Of a stretch of 23,356 nucleotides of DNA, positions 6,882 to 15,355 are shown piece by piece. The stretch comes from Clostridia bacterium. GTDB lineage: Bacteria; Bacillota; Clostridia; Oscillospirales; SIG627. The DNA is taken from NCBI GenBank assembly GCA_017453605.1, contig JAFTEP010000266.1, positions 1 through 23,356 of the forward strand, given 5' to 3'. Numbering within the stretch: position 1 is the stretch's first letter; each line of letters begins with the position of its first letter. The position numbers and the translations under genes were made by a program. The notes under the pieces are model-generated. The model had not been told where the DNA came from and searched no databases. It saw only the letters and a list, made by a program, of their open reading frames with translations.

Positions 6882-7597
6882 ACTCAAAAAAGGCTCTCGT
6901 CACGGGCGCCACTCAGGGGATAGGTCTCGCGATAGCAAAAGCGCTCGGGGACGCGGGAGCAGAGGTCTTCGTGAACGGCGCTCACAGCCCCGAAAAATGC
7001 CGCGCCGCGGCGGATCTGGTCCGGGGCGGGATCCCGGCTCACGCTGATCTTGAAAAGCCGGACGGACCGGAAGAACTTTTTGAAAAGACGGGGCCTGCAG
7101 ATATCCTCGTTCTCAACGCGTCCGTGCAGTTCAGAAGACCCTGGCACTCCATCACGGACGAAGAATGGATAAAACAGACCGAACTGAACCTGCACTCCTC
7201 ATTGCGGCTGATGCAGCTGTATTATCCCGCGATGAAAGAGCGGGGTTGGGGAAGGATCCTTGCCGTGGGGAGCGTCCAGCAGATAAAGCCGCACCCGGAC
7301 ATGGCGCTCTACGCCGCCACGAAAGCGGCGCAGTTTAATCTCGTCTGCAATCTCGCAAAGCAGCTCGCGCCCTACGGGATCACGGTGAACAACCTTGCGC
7401 CCGGGGTGATCGCCACTCCCCGCAACGAAGACGCGCTGGCGGACCCGGTCTATCGCGAAAAGGTCCTCTCGGGGATCCCCGCGGGTTACGCGGGAAAGCC
7501 AGAAGACTGCGCGGCGGCGGCTCTGCTTTTATGCTCGGACGGGGGACGGTATATCACGGGATCGAATATTTACGTTGACGGAGGTATGCACTTATGA
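6869..7597 (+). CDS. Short-chain dehydrogenase/reductase (SDR)
   Basis: The 242-residue protein is a classical SDR. It has the nucleotide-binding T-G-A-T-Q-G-I-G (12-19), Asn107, catalytic Ser135, and the Y-A-A-T-K motif with Tyr148 and Lys152. A C-terminal Y-V-D-G-G-M is also typical. The usual N-N-A-G segment reads L-N-A-S (82-85), a small deviation. It oxidises or reduces a hydroxyl with NAD(P); in this operon a sugar-to-lactone dehydrogenase is plausible. The start overlaps the MBL gene by 13 bases and has AAAGGA upstream; its stop overlaps the next start by four bases (ATGA). Confidence 0.92.
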   Translation: MFDLNSKKALVTGATQGIGLAIAKALGDAGAEVFVNGAHSPEKCRAAADLVRGGIPAHADLEKPDGPEELFEKTGPADILVLNASVQFRRPWHSITDEEWIKQTELNLHSSLRLMQLYYPAMKERGWGRILAVGSVQQIKPHPDMALYAATKAAQFNLVCNLAKQLAPYGITVNNLAPGVIATPRNEDALADPVYREKVLSGIPAGYAGKPEDCAAAALLLCSDGGRYITGSNIYVDGGMHL

Positions 7598-8496
7598 AAT
7601 TCAACAGCGCAGAAGAGATCATCGCGCTCACGCCCGAATGGAAGGGCGAGCGCCTGCCCGACGGCAGACCGAGAGTCGAAGACAGATATCTCAAAGCCTT
7701 GAAAAAACTAACTCTCGAAGAGGTGTGGAAGCCGATCTTCGTCAAGGGCTACGAAAGTCAGTTCGAGGGCAGGCTCCGCACGCTCCACGACGACGGGCGC
7801 AAGCTGGTCGGACGCGCCGTCACCGCGACCTTCTGCCCCTACCGCCCGGACCTCGACGCGGTCGTAAAGGCGCAGGGACGAGAGGAGGGGAGATCCGGGA
7901 CCTATAACCAGTGGGTGATAGACAACCTCACTGACGGCGACGTCGCGGTCGTAGATATGTACGACAAGATCTACAAAGGGACCTTCGTGGGAGGCAATCT
8001 GACCACGGCGATCAGAAACAAGACTCACACCGGCGGCGCCGTGATCTGGGGCGGCGTGCGCGACGTGGAGCAGATGAAAAAGATCCCCGACGTCCAGGTC
8101 TATTTCAGGGGGATCGACCCCACGCCCATAAGAGATTTCATCATGACCGGCTACAACACCCCGACCCGCATCGGCGGCGCGATCTGCCTGCCGGGCGACG
8201 TGGTTTTCGGCGCGGGCGGCGGCGTGCTGTTCATCCCGCCCTACCTCGTGGCCGGAGTGGTCGACGGCGCGTCGAAAACGCAGGTCAAGGACCTGTTCGG
8301 CTTCGAGATGATCTCTCTGAACAAGTTCACCACCGCGCAGATCGACAGGAACACCTGGAGCGAAGAGATGCTCGATCTGTTGATGGAGTTCATCCGCACG
8401 GACGAGCGAGCGAAGGATTACAGAGATCTCGACTGGTCCGAGGAATACCGCCTCGCTCGCGAGGGCGACCCCACCGACACACAGTCGGCTATCTGA
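7594..8496 (+). CDS. RraA-family protein, candidate 2-keto acid aldolase
   Basis: The 300-residue protein has the RraA / HMG-aldolase fold signatures: G-G-N-L (133-136), G-G-V-R-D (153-157, with Arg156 and Asp157 at the expected substrate and metal positions), V-Y-F-R-G-I-D-P (169-176) and P-G-D-V-V (200-204). It is longer than the roughly 160-230 residues of RraA itself. About 50 extra N-terminal residues and a C-terminal tail (about 250-300) occur in the sugar-operon members of the family. Aldolase members cleave 4-hydroxy-2-keto acids to pyruvate in a metal-dependent reaction. Directly downstream of a dehydratase that would make such acids, aldolase activity is a good guess, not a proof. 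Translationally coupled to the SDR by an ATGA overlap. Confidence 0.85.
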   Translation: MKFNSAEEIIALTPEWKGERLPDGRPRVEDRYLKALKKLTLEEVWKPIFVKGYESQFEGRLRTLHDDGRKLVGRAVTATFCPYRPDLDAVVKAQGREEGRSGTYNQWVIDNLTDGDVAVVDMYDKIYKGTFVGGNLTTAIRNKTHTGGAVIWGGVRDVEQMKKIPDVQVYFRGIDPTPIRDFIMTGYNTPTRIGGAICLPGDVVFGAGGGVLFIPPYLVAGVVDGASKTQVKDLFGFEMISLNKFTTAQIDRNTWSEEMLDLLMEFIRTDERAKDYRDLDWSEEYRLAREGDPTDTQSAI

Positions 8497-8506
8497 GGAG
8501 ATAATT

Positions 8507-9829
8507 ATGAGCAGGACAGATAGTATCCGCGCCATGCTCTACCGCGGGCGGGACGAGATCGAGGAGCGCATAGAACGCGGGATCGAAGAAAACCGCAAGG
8601 CCGACTTCACGCTTGAAATCACGGACTCTTCCGGCGCGCCGCTGAAGGGCGTGAGGGTGGAGGCGGTCCAGGAGGAGCACGATTTTCTGCACGGCGCAAA
8701 TCTTTTCATGCTGGATCAGTTTGAGACGCCGGAAAAGAACCAAAAGTACAGAGAACTTTTCGCGGACTGCTTCAACGCCGCCACCGTCCCGATCTACTGG
8801 AACACTCTCGAGCCCGAGCAGGGAAAGCCGCGCTTCGGCGCCGACAGCCCGTTCAGCTACCGCCGCCCGCCGATAGATCCCTGCCTCGAATTCTGCGAGT
8901 CTCACGGGATCACGCCGAAGGCTCACTGCCTCAACTACGACCACTTCTCGCCCGATTGGGTGAAAAAAGAGCCCGTTCCGGAGATAAAGCGCCTTCTTGT
9001 CAAAAGGTTCCGGGAGCTCGCGGAGAGATACGCGGATCGCATCCCCTGCTGGGAAGTCATCAACGAGATGCTCTGCTGGAACGGAGTGACCCCGCTGTAT
9101 GAAGAACCCGACGTGATCGAGTGGTCGTTCAGGACGGCGGAGAGGTTCTTCCCCGGCAACGAACTGATGATAAACGAAGCCTGGGCTTTCATGCGCAAGT
9201 CGCGCTGCGGTTTCAGCACCAACACCTGCAACCCCTACTATATGCTCGTGGAGCGCTCGCTGAAAAACGGCGCGAGGATAGATTCCGTGGGCGTCCAGTT
9301 CCACATGTTCTATCCCGAATCTCGCGAAGAGGATTACGCGGCGATCAGCTACGACCTTAAGCACCATCTTGCGGTGCTTGATCGCCTGGCGACGCTCGGC
9401 AAGCCGCTCGAGATCACCGAGATCACCATCCCCGCCTATCACGACACTCCCGAAGACCGCGACCTGCAGGCGGAGATATTAAAATATTTCACCCGCGCCT
9501 GGTTCTCGCACCCCGCGATGGAAGGGATGATCTACTGGAACGTGCCCGACGGCTACGCCTACAACGCCAAGCCGGGCGATATGAGAGCGGGCGAGAACTA
9601 TTTCCGGGGCGGCCTGACGGATTTCAGCCTCGAGCCTAAGCCCGCTTATCTTGTCCTTAGAGATCTTTTCAAAAAAGAATGGCACACCGAGGCGGCCTCC
9701 GAGACGGACGAAAACGGCGCCGCCGTGTTCCGCGGCTTTTACGGGCGCTACCGCGTCAGCGTGAACGGAGAAATAAAAACCGTCGTCTTCCGCCGCGGAG
9801 GAAGCAAAAAACAGACCGTGATATTATAA
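8507..9829 (+). CDS. GH10-like glycoside hydrolase, cytoplasmic
   Basis: The 440-residue product has a short N-terminal beta-rich module (about 33-66, S-G-A-P-L-K-G-V-R-V) and a GH10-type TIM barrel. The acid/base is Glu187 in W-E-V-I-N-E and the nucleophile is Glu305 in L-E-I-T-E-I. The segment K-A-H-C-L (138-142) and the Trp-rich W-N-V-P-D-G (344-349) also fit. A C-terminal beta module (about 395-440) follows. GH10 enzymes are mainly beta-1,4-xylanases. There is no signal peptide, so it would act on imported oligosaccharides. GAGGAGATAATT precedes the ATG at 8507. It is the last gene of operon B and is followed by a terminator. Xylan specificity is not proven. Confidence 0.85.
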   Translation: MSRTDSIRAMLYRGRDEIEERIERGIEENRKADFTLEITDSSGAPLKGVRVEAVQEEHDFLHGANLFMLDQFETPEKNQKYRELFADCFNAATVPIYWNTLEPEQGKPRFGADSPFSYRRPPIDPCLEFCESHGITPKAHCLNYDHFSPDWVKKEPVPEIKRLLVKRFRELAERYADRIPCWEVINEMLCWNGVTPLYEEPDVIEWSFRTAERFFPGNELMINEAWAFMRKSRCGFSTNTCNPYYMLVERSLKNGARIDSVGVQFHMFYPESREEDYAAISYDLKHHLAVLDRLATLGKPLEITEITIPAYHDTPEDRDLQAEILKYFTRAWFSHPAMEGMIYWNVPDGYAYNAKPGDMRAGENYFRGGLTDFSLEPKPAYLVLRDLFKKEWHTEAASETDENGAAVFRGFYGRYRVSVNGEIKTVVFRRGGSKKQTVIL

Positions 9830-9837
9830 AATACTAA

Positions 9838-9876
9838 CAAAAAAACGCGCGGGATCAGTCGGGTCCCGGCGTTTTT
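9838..9876. terminator. Bidirectional intrinsic terminator
   Basis: AAAAACGC pairs with GCGTTTTT and CGGGA (9850-9854) with TCCCG (9864-9868), with one bulged G at 9849. A T-run follows on both strands. It lies between the convergent ends of operon B and block C and serves both. Confidence 0.8.
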
Positions 9877-9915
9877 GCTTACATCGAAAAATTTTGCCTC
9901 GGAGACTTCCCGTCC

Positions 9916-11799
9916 TCACACGAAGAGCTTCACCAGCGCGTATTCGTACGCCGGGAGAGGGGAGGCGAGAGTTAGGGACGCGCCCTCGAGCTTAACCTCG
10001 CAGCCGACGCACTCGGCGCGGCTGTATTTCCGGTCGAGCGCGGCTTTCGGCTGCAGGACGGGATCGGGAGAGAAGTTTATCAGCGCGGCGGAGAGCGAGC
10101 CCTCGTCCTTCGCGCACATTATATAGAGATTCGGGTTTTTAGGCATCTTTATCGGCAGCGGCTTCTTCGCGATCCATTCGACGGCGCCGTAAAGCGCGCT
10201 CTGCTGCTCGTAATTCCTGTAAAGCCCGGAATCCTTGTCGACGGCGGCGTATTCGATGAGATAGACGAAAAATCTCTGACGACGGGCGTTTTCGTATCTG
10301 TAGGCGAAAACTTTTTCTTTTTCGTCGCAAATGCAGTTCAGCACGGGCTTGGCGCCCTCTTTCAGAACGGCGTCGGCGATCACGGCCTTCGAGTTCCAGC
10401 AGGCGGCGTGGTTTGAAGAGGCGGGATTCACGAGGAAGGTTATAGTCTTTTCCTCTTGAGTATTTATCGCTTTCAGACCGACGTCGATTCCCTTTTTTTC
10501 GAGCTTTTCGGCCGCGCGCGAATCCAAGATCAGACCGGGACCGATATCCCGGTCATACACGTCCGCGAGGTCGCCGAAGAGCGCCGTGCAGTACCCGCCG
10601 CCGGGAAAATGAACGGTCGGGATGCCGCAGCTGCCCAGAAGGACGCCCGCCTCGGGATAGGGCTGTCTGAACAGGTGGGCGTTCGGGGATATATCCGCGC
10701 CGCCGAGATAATTCGCCTTCGTGAACACGCTGACGCCGCAGTTGGCCCTTTTTCCGAAGAGCTCGCTTGCTTTTTTCGCCTTTTCGATGTTCATGACGTG
10801 GTGCGCGGCGTACCCGGTCTCGAAATCGACGTTCGCCGTGTAGTCGACGATGTATTTGAGGATCCCGTCGCAATTCCCGTCGAACCTTATCGCCGCGTCG
10901 AACAGTTCGAGCAGGGAGGAGGGCACGTTGTATCTCGGGCGCGGATAGACGTCGCCCTCCGCCATCGTTTCGATCTCTTTGTTTTTGACGACGGACGCGA
11001 ACATCCTCGCGACCTCCGTGACGGAGACGGGGGAGTGCCCGTTCTTGCACGCCCAGTACGGCGCGCCGTGGAGTCTGAGCAGCTTTTTGCCCTTCCCGGC
11101 GAGGATCGCGGTGAGCTTTTCGAGGTCGACGCCGTCGACGCCCAGATGACTGTAGACCGCGCAGATCGCGAGAGGGATCTTTTCGTCGACCTCGTCCGCC
11201 GCCGCCCTGAACTCTCCCGCCGCCTCGTAAAGCGACTCTCCCATGACCTTCAGCCACGCCGAACGGATCTTTGAGGGCTTGCCGACGAAGAGATCTTTAA
11301 GGTCTTCAAAAGCGATCTTTTTCCCGAGCTGCGCGCTCAGCCTTTCGAGGTGCCTCGGGCAGGCGCAGAAAAATCTGTTCGCTCCGTGCTGGGACAGCCT
11401 GAAATCGTCGTCGAGCAGGATGAAATCCGGGCGGCAGGAGGCGATCCGCCTGATCTTGTTTTTTTGTTCTTCCAGGAATACCGGGTCGAGCGGACAGCGG
11501 GTCCACTCGTTGGGCTCTCCCTCGGAGTCGATGAGCGGAGTGGAGTCTGTCAGTCCCGCGAACTCCGTCGAATTCAAAAGCGGCTTGCCGTGACCGACGG
11601 TCTCCGAGATCCACACTCCCGTCTCAAAGCCGTTTTCCTTGAAAAAGGCGACGTTGTCCCCGAGAGTGGAAAAATCGCCCGGCGTCATATAGCTGACCGT
11701 GACTCTGTCGGCTTTCGTCTTTCTGACGATTTCGAGATATTCGCCGCGGTTTGACGGGGTCAGGCTCGAATTCATGATCGGGATCGAAACTTTATACAT
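9916..11799 (-). CDS. Unclassified glycosidase-like protein (TIM barrel plus trimerisation-like domain)
   Basis: The 627-residue protein is not one I can place in a named family. The first about 335 residues look like a TIM barrel: an N-terminal strand Y-K-V-S-I-P-I-M-N, then L-L-D-D-D-F-R-L-S (128-136), a Cys pair in F-F-C-A-C-P (143-148), L-H-G-A-P-Y-W (243-249), and A-E-G-D-V-Y-P-R-P-R-Y (280-290) with Glu281 as a possible catalytic residue. About 355-445 resembles the Rossmann-like trimerisation domain of GH42-type enzymes (V-L-L-G-S-C-G-I-P and L-I-L-D-S-R-A-A-E-K-L). A beta-rich C-terminus follows. No signal peptide is visible. Start: AGAGGGGG sits about six bases before the ATG. It is the last gene of block C. 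The enzyme class is an inference from layout. Confidence 0.7.
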   Translation of the reverse strand: MYKVSIPIMNSSLTPSNRGEYLEIVRKTKADRVTVSYMTPGDFSTLGDNVAFFKENGFETGVWISETVGHGKPLLNSTEFAGLTDSTPLIDSEGEPNEWTRCPLDPVFLEEQKNKIRRIASCRPDFILLDDDFRLSQHGANRFFCACPRHLERLSAQLGKKIAFEDLKDLFVGKPSKIRSAWLKVMGESLYEAAGEFRAAADEVDEKIPLAICAVYSHLGVDGVDLEKLTAILAGKGKKLLRLHGAPYWACKNGHSPVSVTEVARMFASVVKNKEIETMAEGDVYPRPRYNVPSSLLELFDAAIRFDGNCDGILKYIVDYTANVDFETGYAAHHVMNIEKAKKASELFGKRANCGVSVFTKANYLGGADISPNAHLFRQPYPEAGVLLGSCGIPTVHFPGGGYCTALFGDLADVYDRDIGPGLILDSRAAEKLEKKGIDVGLKAINTQEEKTITFLVNPASSNHAACWNSKAVIADAVLKEGAKPVLNCICDEKEKVFAYRYENARRQRFFVYLIEYAAVDKDSGLYRNYEQQSALYGAVEWIAKKPLPIKMPKNPNLYIMCAKDEGSLSAALINFSPDPVLQPKAALDRKYSRAECVGCEVKLEGASLTLASPLPAYEYALVKLFV

Positions 11800-11820
11800 T
11801 TTTGTCCCCCTCTTTTAGTT

Positions 11821-11851
11821 CGCCCCAACCGGTCGGGGACCGGTTGGGGCG
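11821..11851. terminator. Perfect 14-bp hairpin between two minus-strand genes
   Basis: Bases 11821-11834 are perfectly complementary to 11838-11851 around a GGG loop (core CAACCGGTC / GACCGGTTG). It sits 22 bases downstream of the dehydrogenase stop and 21 bases upstream of the next start on the minus strand. No T-run follows on either strand. It may be an attenuator, RNA-processing or mRNA-stability element rather than a normal terminator. Confidence 0.55.
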
Positions 11852-11873
11852 TGAGAATAGCGTGCGTATTTTA

Positions 11874-13142
11874 TCAGACTTCGATGGGCTTCGCGTGCGC
11901 GAGAAGGTAATCCTCGGCCTCTTTGCACCACAGATGGTTGTTGGCGGAGGTGATCTTCGCGAGCTCTTTGAACACGGGATCGGTCTCGCCCGCCTTCTCG
12001 AAATCGGCGATCGCGGTGAGGGGCAGGGAGATGTTGGTGTAGATCAGCTTCTTGCCGCCGGGGATCTTGGGCAGGTTGAGAGTGGTCTCTCTGGCGGCGT
12101 CGAGTCCGCCGACGTGGGTGATCATCGCGCTGGGATTGATCCTGCCCTGATGCATGAGATCCAGGCTCTCGATCATATCCTGAGTGTTGCCGCCGCTGGT
12201 GCCGACGACGTGCGTGGAGGCGTAATGCACGTTGTAGAAGTTGAACATCGCCGAGAAGTTGGGGTCGATCGGACCGGCGAAGAAGTTGAGACAGCCGTCT
12301 CTGCCGAGGATCTTGTCCGCGGTCTCGACGACGGGTCTGACCGGAGCGTAGACGAAAACGTCGTCGTAGCCCTTGCCGTCGGTGAGAGCCATGAGCTTGT
12401 CGACGCTGTCGGGGTCCTTCGTGTTCAGATACACGAGCTTGATGCCGTCTTTCGCGGCGTTCTCGGGAGTGAGGATGGAGGCGGCGCGCTCGAGGCGGGC
12501 GTCGTCGATATCGGTGACGACGACCATTCCGGGCTTGATGGCTCCGTGGAGCGCGTTGTCGATGGCGCCCAGACCCATCGGGCCGGCTCCGGCGAGGATC
12601 GCGAGATTTCCGCCCTCGCGGATGCCCATCTTGTGGACGTAGCTTCCGCTGGTGGTGTGATAGTTGGCGTGGAACGCTCCGACGATGCAGCTCATCGGCT
12701 CGCTGAGAGAGCCGTAGAAGAACGCGTCGCCCTTGTAGGGGAGAAGAGCGTCCATGAGCATGACCTCGTTGGGGATGATGACGTAGGTCGCGTCGCCGCC
12801 GCAGAACTTGTAGGAATATCCGGGAGCGGCGAGAGTGCCCTGGTAGTTGATGGCGGGCTGGATCGAGAATCTGTCGCCCTTTTTGAATTTATGCGCCCAG
12901 TTCTTGCCGACTTCGACTATCTCGCCGCAGAACTCGTGGCCGATGATGACGGGGTTTGATTCACCGAGATCGTTCGGGACCCTCTTGTGAGCGGCGCCCT
13001 GCTCGACCGCCTTGAAGGACGACATACAGATGCTGTCTGAAATGACGTGAGCGAGGATCTCTCCGTCGGAGATCGGGGGGAGCTCGAAGCTTTCGAGCCT
13101 CAGATCCTCTTTGCCGTACATCCTGAGTGCTATGCTTTTCAT
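11874..13142 (-). CDS. Zinc-binding medium-chain dehydrogenase, L-sorbose-1-phosphate reductase-like
   Basis: The 422-residue protein is a medium-chain dehydrogenase. Catalytic zinc ligands fit Cys39 (I-C-M-S-S), His69 and Glu70 (G-H-E-F-C-G-E), with Glu148 (S-E-P-M-S-C) as the third. The NAD(P) loop is G-A-G-P-M-G (185-190). The four-Cys structural zinc loop of alcohol dehydrogenases is absent. The N-terminus (L-R-M-Y-G-K-E-D-L-R-L) and overall length resemble SorE-type sorbose-1-phosphate reductases, so the substrate is probably a sugar or sugar phosphate. AAGGAGA precedes the ATG. It has its own promoter (13184-13212), so it can be expressed separately from the gene upstream. Confidence 0.88.
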   Translation of the reverse strand: MKSIALRMYGKEDLRLESFELPPISDGEILAHVISDSICMSSFKAVEQGAAHKRVPNDLGESNPVIIGHEFCGEIVEVGKNWAHKFKKGDRFSIQPAINYQGTLAAPGYSYKFCGGDATYVIIPNEVMLMDALLPYKGDAFFYGSLSEPMSCIVGAFHANYHTTSGSYVHKMGIREGGNLAILAGAGPMGLGAIDNALHGAIKPGMVVVTDIDDARLERAASILTPENAAKDGIKLVYLNTKDPDSVDKLMALTDGKGYDDVFVYAPVRPVVETADKILGRDGCLNFFAGPIDPNFSAMFNFYNVHYASTHVVGTSGGNTQDMIESLDLMHQGRINPSAMITHVGGLDAARETTLNLPKIPGGKKLIYTNISLPLTAIADFEKAGETDPVFKELAKITSANNHLWCKEAEDYLLAHAKPIEV

Positions 13143-13183
13143 AGAAATATCTCCTTATCGTTTGGAAAAATTCTTACAAATAC

Positions 13184-13212
13184 ATTTTATCACTTAAAGA
13201 GCTCTTTTTCAA
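13184..13212 (-). promoter_or_regulatory. Promoter of the SorE-like dehydrogenase gene
   Basis: On the minus strand TTGAAA (complement of 13207-13212), a 17-base spacer and TAAAAT (complement of 13184-13189). The -35 box is embedded in a 16-base motif that recurs in the 15230-15488 region. Confidence 0.7.
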
Positions 13213-13220
13213 GTGGTTTT
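13205..13220 (-). promoter_or_regulatory. Shared 16-base regulatory motif, copy 1
   Basis: Minus strand AAAACCACTTGAAAAA. It differs by one base from the motif at 15340-15355 and overlaps the -35 box of the dehydrogenase promoter. Short inverted repeats GCTC/GAGC (13201-13204, 13221-13224) flank it. It is a candidate binding site for a common regulator, or a shared promoter-region element. Confidence 0.4.
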
Positions 13221-13291
13221 GAGCAAAAAAAGTTCATTTTTCTTTATCGGGAGTCTCGAAAAGCGCGGGAATAATAAACGCCGCGAAGATT

Positions 13292-15229
13292 TCATTTGAG
13301 TTTGCGCGAAAACTCCTGACAGAAGAGCACAAGATCGAACACAGGCTGTATCTCGTCTTCGATCCGTGACAGCCGGTCCGTCATTTCCGCGAGCCGTTCT
13401 CTTGATCCGGCGTTATCCCCCTGTGCGGCGGGCAGCAGGACCCCGGAGAGCAGGCGGCAGTATTCCCCGTGGATCGCGAGAAGCTTTCCCATATATTTTC
13501 TCGCCGGGTCGGGATCGGCGGCGCGGCGCGCGAAGAGAGCGGCGCGTTCTTTGACTTTTTCCGGGATCTTTTCGAGCCTCGCGGCGGCGGAGGGGTCGTT
13601 TTTCCAGCCGGTCACCGCTTTTGTGGAGCCTATCCCGGTGTCCGCCTCGGTGACGGACTGCGCTCTCTCTCTGAGAGCGTCGGGACAGAAAAGAGAGGTC
13701 ATTTCCGAAAGATATTCCTTCACTGCTCCGGCGTCTTCTCCGTAAGCCGCCGTATAGTATTCTTTTTCAAATTTATCGAAGTCGAGTGAGGAGTCGAACA
13801 GAGCTTCTCCCAAAACCGAGAGGGCGAAGGCGTTGGGGAACGCGCAGCGCTGAGTCTGGTCGCTCATTATCCCGTCGAGCCCCGATTCGCGGAGCAGTTT
13901 CACGTCCGAAAAAATGTTCCGCGCGGTCTGCACAGCTCCCGGATCGTTGAAGTGGTCCGTGTAGAAGTAGTATTCGAAGGCGAAGGCGGGACCGCCGAAG
14001 ACTTTTCTCCAGTCGCAGTAAAAACGCGCCGCTTCGCCTGATGAAAAGTTGAGTTTCAGGCGGTTTCTCTCCCATACGGGTCTGTACGGGAGTTTTCCGG
14101 GGTCTTTACAGAGAGCTAAGTCGCTCACGGAAACGGCGCAGGTGAAGACGAAGCGCGATGAGTTTTTGAAGCGTTCCTTCAGCGGCGCCCAGAGCGTGTC
14201 GGTATACATGATGAATACGACGCGCGTGTCTATCCCTTCGGAGGTCATCTTTTCGTCGAGCTCGTTGAGGAGCTTCACGTAGAGGTCCGACGGATGGAAT
14301 TTTTGACACTCTTCGCATTCGCAGTGGTTGTTCACGGCGTCGGCGAGCCAGACGTGCAGAAAGTCTATATGCGGTTTCTTTTTCACGTACCCGGTCAGAA
14401 AATCCACCGCCTTCGCGCGGACCTCCGGGCGGGACATACAGAGCTGTGTGAAATTCGGGGAGCCGTGATAGAGACCTCTCGCGCCGTTCACCAGCGCGAC
14501 GTCATTTTTCGCCTCGTCGCTGAGCTCGTATCTGTCCTTTCCAGTCCTGTAATGTATCCCGTATGGCTCTAAGAGATAGCCGTGCCCGAGAGCGTGCAGC
14601 TGCAGTCCGCAGCGCTTGATCTCTTTTTCGAGGACGGGGATCATCCCGGCGACGTCCCCGAAGGTGACCGGCTCCTCTTTTTTGACGGTGCTCGACTGGT
14701 GCTTGTACCAGCGGCTCATGTAGTTGTAGGGGACGATCTGCTCCATCATGAACATATTCATCCCGACCTTCGGGAGCCAGCGGATCGTGTCGCGGACGTT
14801 CTCGAAGCTGACAGCGCCCTCGATGCACTCGCCGCGGAACCTGAAATCGGCTTTTTTGCGCAAGCTGAAATCGGAACGCGTCACGTCGCGCTTTGGCAGA
14901 TACGCGCCCTTATCTCCCGGGCAGAGCCAGCGGCAGCCCATGGATTTCAGCCATTCGTAGACGCCGATCAGGACGCTTCGCGGATTGGAGCCCGCGATAA
15001 AGCCCTCGCCGCCGCGGATCTCTATATCGACGACGTCCTCCGTCACGGGATCCGAAACGTCGGACGCGCTTCGCCCGAGCTCTTCGAGAAGCCCCAGACG
15101 TACGCCCGACGGACAGAATCCGCCGGGATGGAGCGAGGCGTCTATACCTCCGACGGCGCGCAGGGCGCTCTGAAGCTCCTCGGCGGCGTATAAAACGGTC
15201 TCGTGAGCGCTCAAAAACGAAATGATCAT
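13292..15229 (-). CDS. DUF4838-type protein, GH20/GH67-like putative glycosidase
   Basis: The 645-residue protein fits DUF4838 (PF16126). An N-terminal alpha/beta module (1-112) ends in the GH20b/GH67-like block Y-E-W-L-K-S-M-G-C-R-W-L-C-P-G (91-105). A TIM barrel follows, with H-G-Y-L-L (216-220) and W-L-A-D-A-V-N-N-H-C-E-C-E-E-C (294-308). The C-x-C-x2-C cluster (Cys303, 305, 308) sits just after an Asp-containing strand. A helical C-terminal region (about 480-645) completes it. No signal peptide is seen, so it is probably cytoplasmic. AAGGAGG is about seven bases before the ATG. It is the first gene of block C, with a promoter at 15298-15326. Activity for this family is not well established; an exo-glycosidase or glucuronidase role is a guess. 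Confidence 0.8.
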   Translation of the reverse strand: MIISFLSAHETVLYAAEELQSALRAVGGIDASLHPGGFCPSGVRLGLLEELGRSASDVSDPVTEDVVDIEIRGGEGFIAGSNPRSVLIGVYEWLKSMGCRWLCPGDKGAYLPKRDVTRSDFSLRKKADFRFRGECIEGAVSFENVRDTIRWLPKVGMNMFMMEQIVPYNYMSRWYKHQSSTVKKEEPVTFGDVAGMIPVLEKEIKRCGLQLHALGHGYLLEPYGIHYRTGKDRYELSDEAKNDVALVNGARGLYHGSPNFTQLCMSRPEVRAKAVDFLTGYVKKKPHIDFLHVWLADAVNNHCECEECQKFHPSDLYVKLLNELDEKMTSEGIDTRVVFIMYTDTLWAPLKERFKNSSRFVFTCAVSVSDLALCKDPGKLPYRPVWERNRLKLNFSSGEAARFYCDWRKVFGGPAFAFEYYFYTDHFNDPGAVQTARNIFSDVKLLRESGLDGIMSDQTQRCAFPNAFALSVLGEALFDSSLDFDKFEKEYYTAAYGEDAGAVKEYLSEMTSLFCPDALRERAQSVTEADTGIGSTKAVTGWKNDPSAAARLEKIPEKVKERAALFARRAADPDPARKYMGKLLAIHGEYCRLLSGVLLPAAQGDNAGSRERLAEMTDRLSRIEDEIQPVFDLVLFCQEFSRKLK

Positions 15230-15297
15230 GACCGGCCTCCTTTTCGCCCCGCCCGGATGTGTGTGTTTTTTTTGCCGGGAGCGGAGCGCTTATTCTA

Positions 15298-15326
15298 ATT
15301 TTATCTGAAAGCCCCGCGGATTACAA
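15298..15326 (-). promoter_or_regulatory. Promoter of the DUF4838 gene
   Basis: On the minus strand TTGTAA (complement of 15321-15326), 17 bases, TAAAAT (complement of 15298-15303). The -10 box is the same as that of the dehydrogenase promoter at 13184. Confidence 0.6.
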
Positions 15327-15339
15327 GGCTTCCTGAACT

Positions 15340-15355
15340 TTTTTCAAGCGGTTTT
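15340..15355 (-). promoter_or_regulatory. Shared 16-base regulatory motif, copy 2
   Basis: Minus strand AAAACCGCTTGAAAAA, one base different from 13205-13220, and again flanked by an inverted repeat (TCCTGAA 15331-15337 / TTCAGGA 15354-15360). It lies between the divergent promoters of the DUF4838 gene and operon D. Confidence 0.4.

Noticed and set aside
11802..12959. Plus-strand open frame (385 codons) opposite the SorE-like dehydrogenase
   Set aside because: Low-complexity Val/Asp/Glu/Gly translation, and the minus-strand gene has catalytic residues and a promoter.
15319..15347. Second minus-strand promoter using TTGAAA inside the shared motif
   Set aside because: No acceptable -10 box at 16-18 bases; TTGTAA/TAAAAT further downstream is better.
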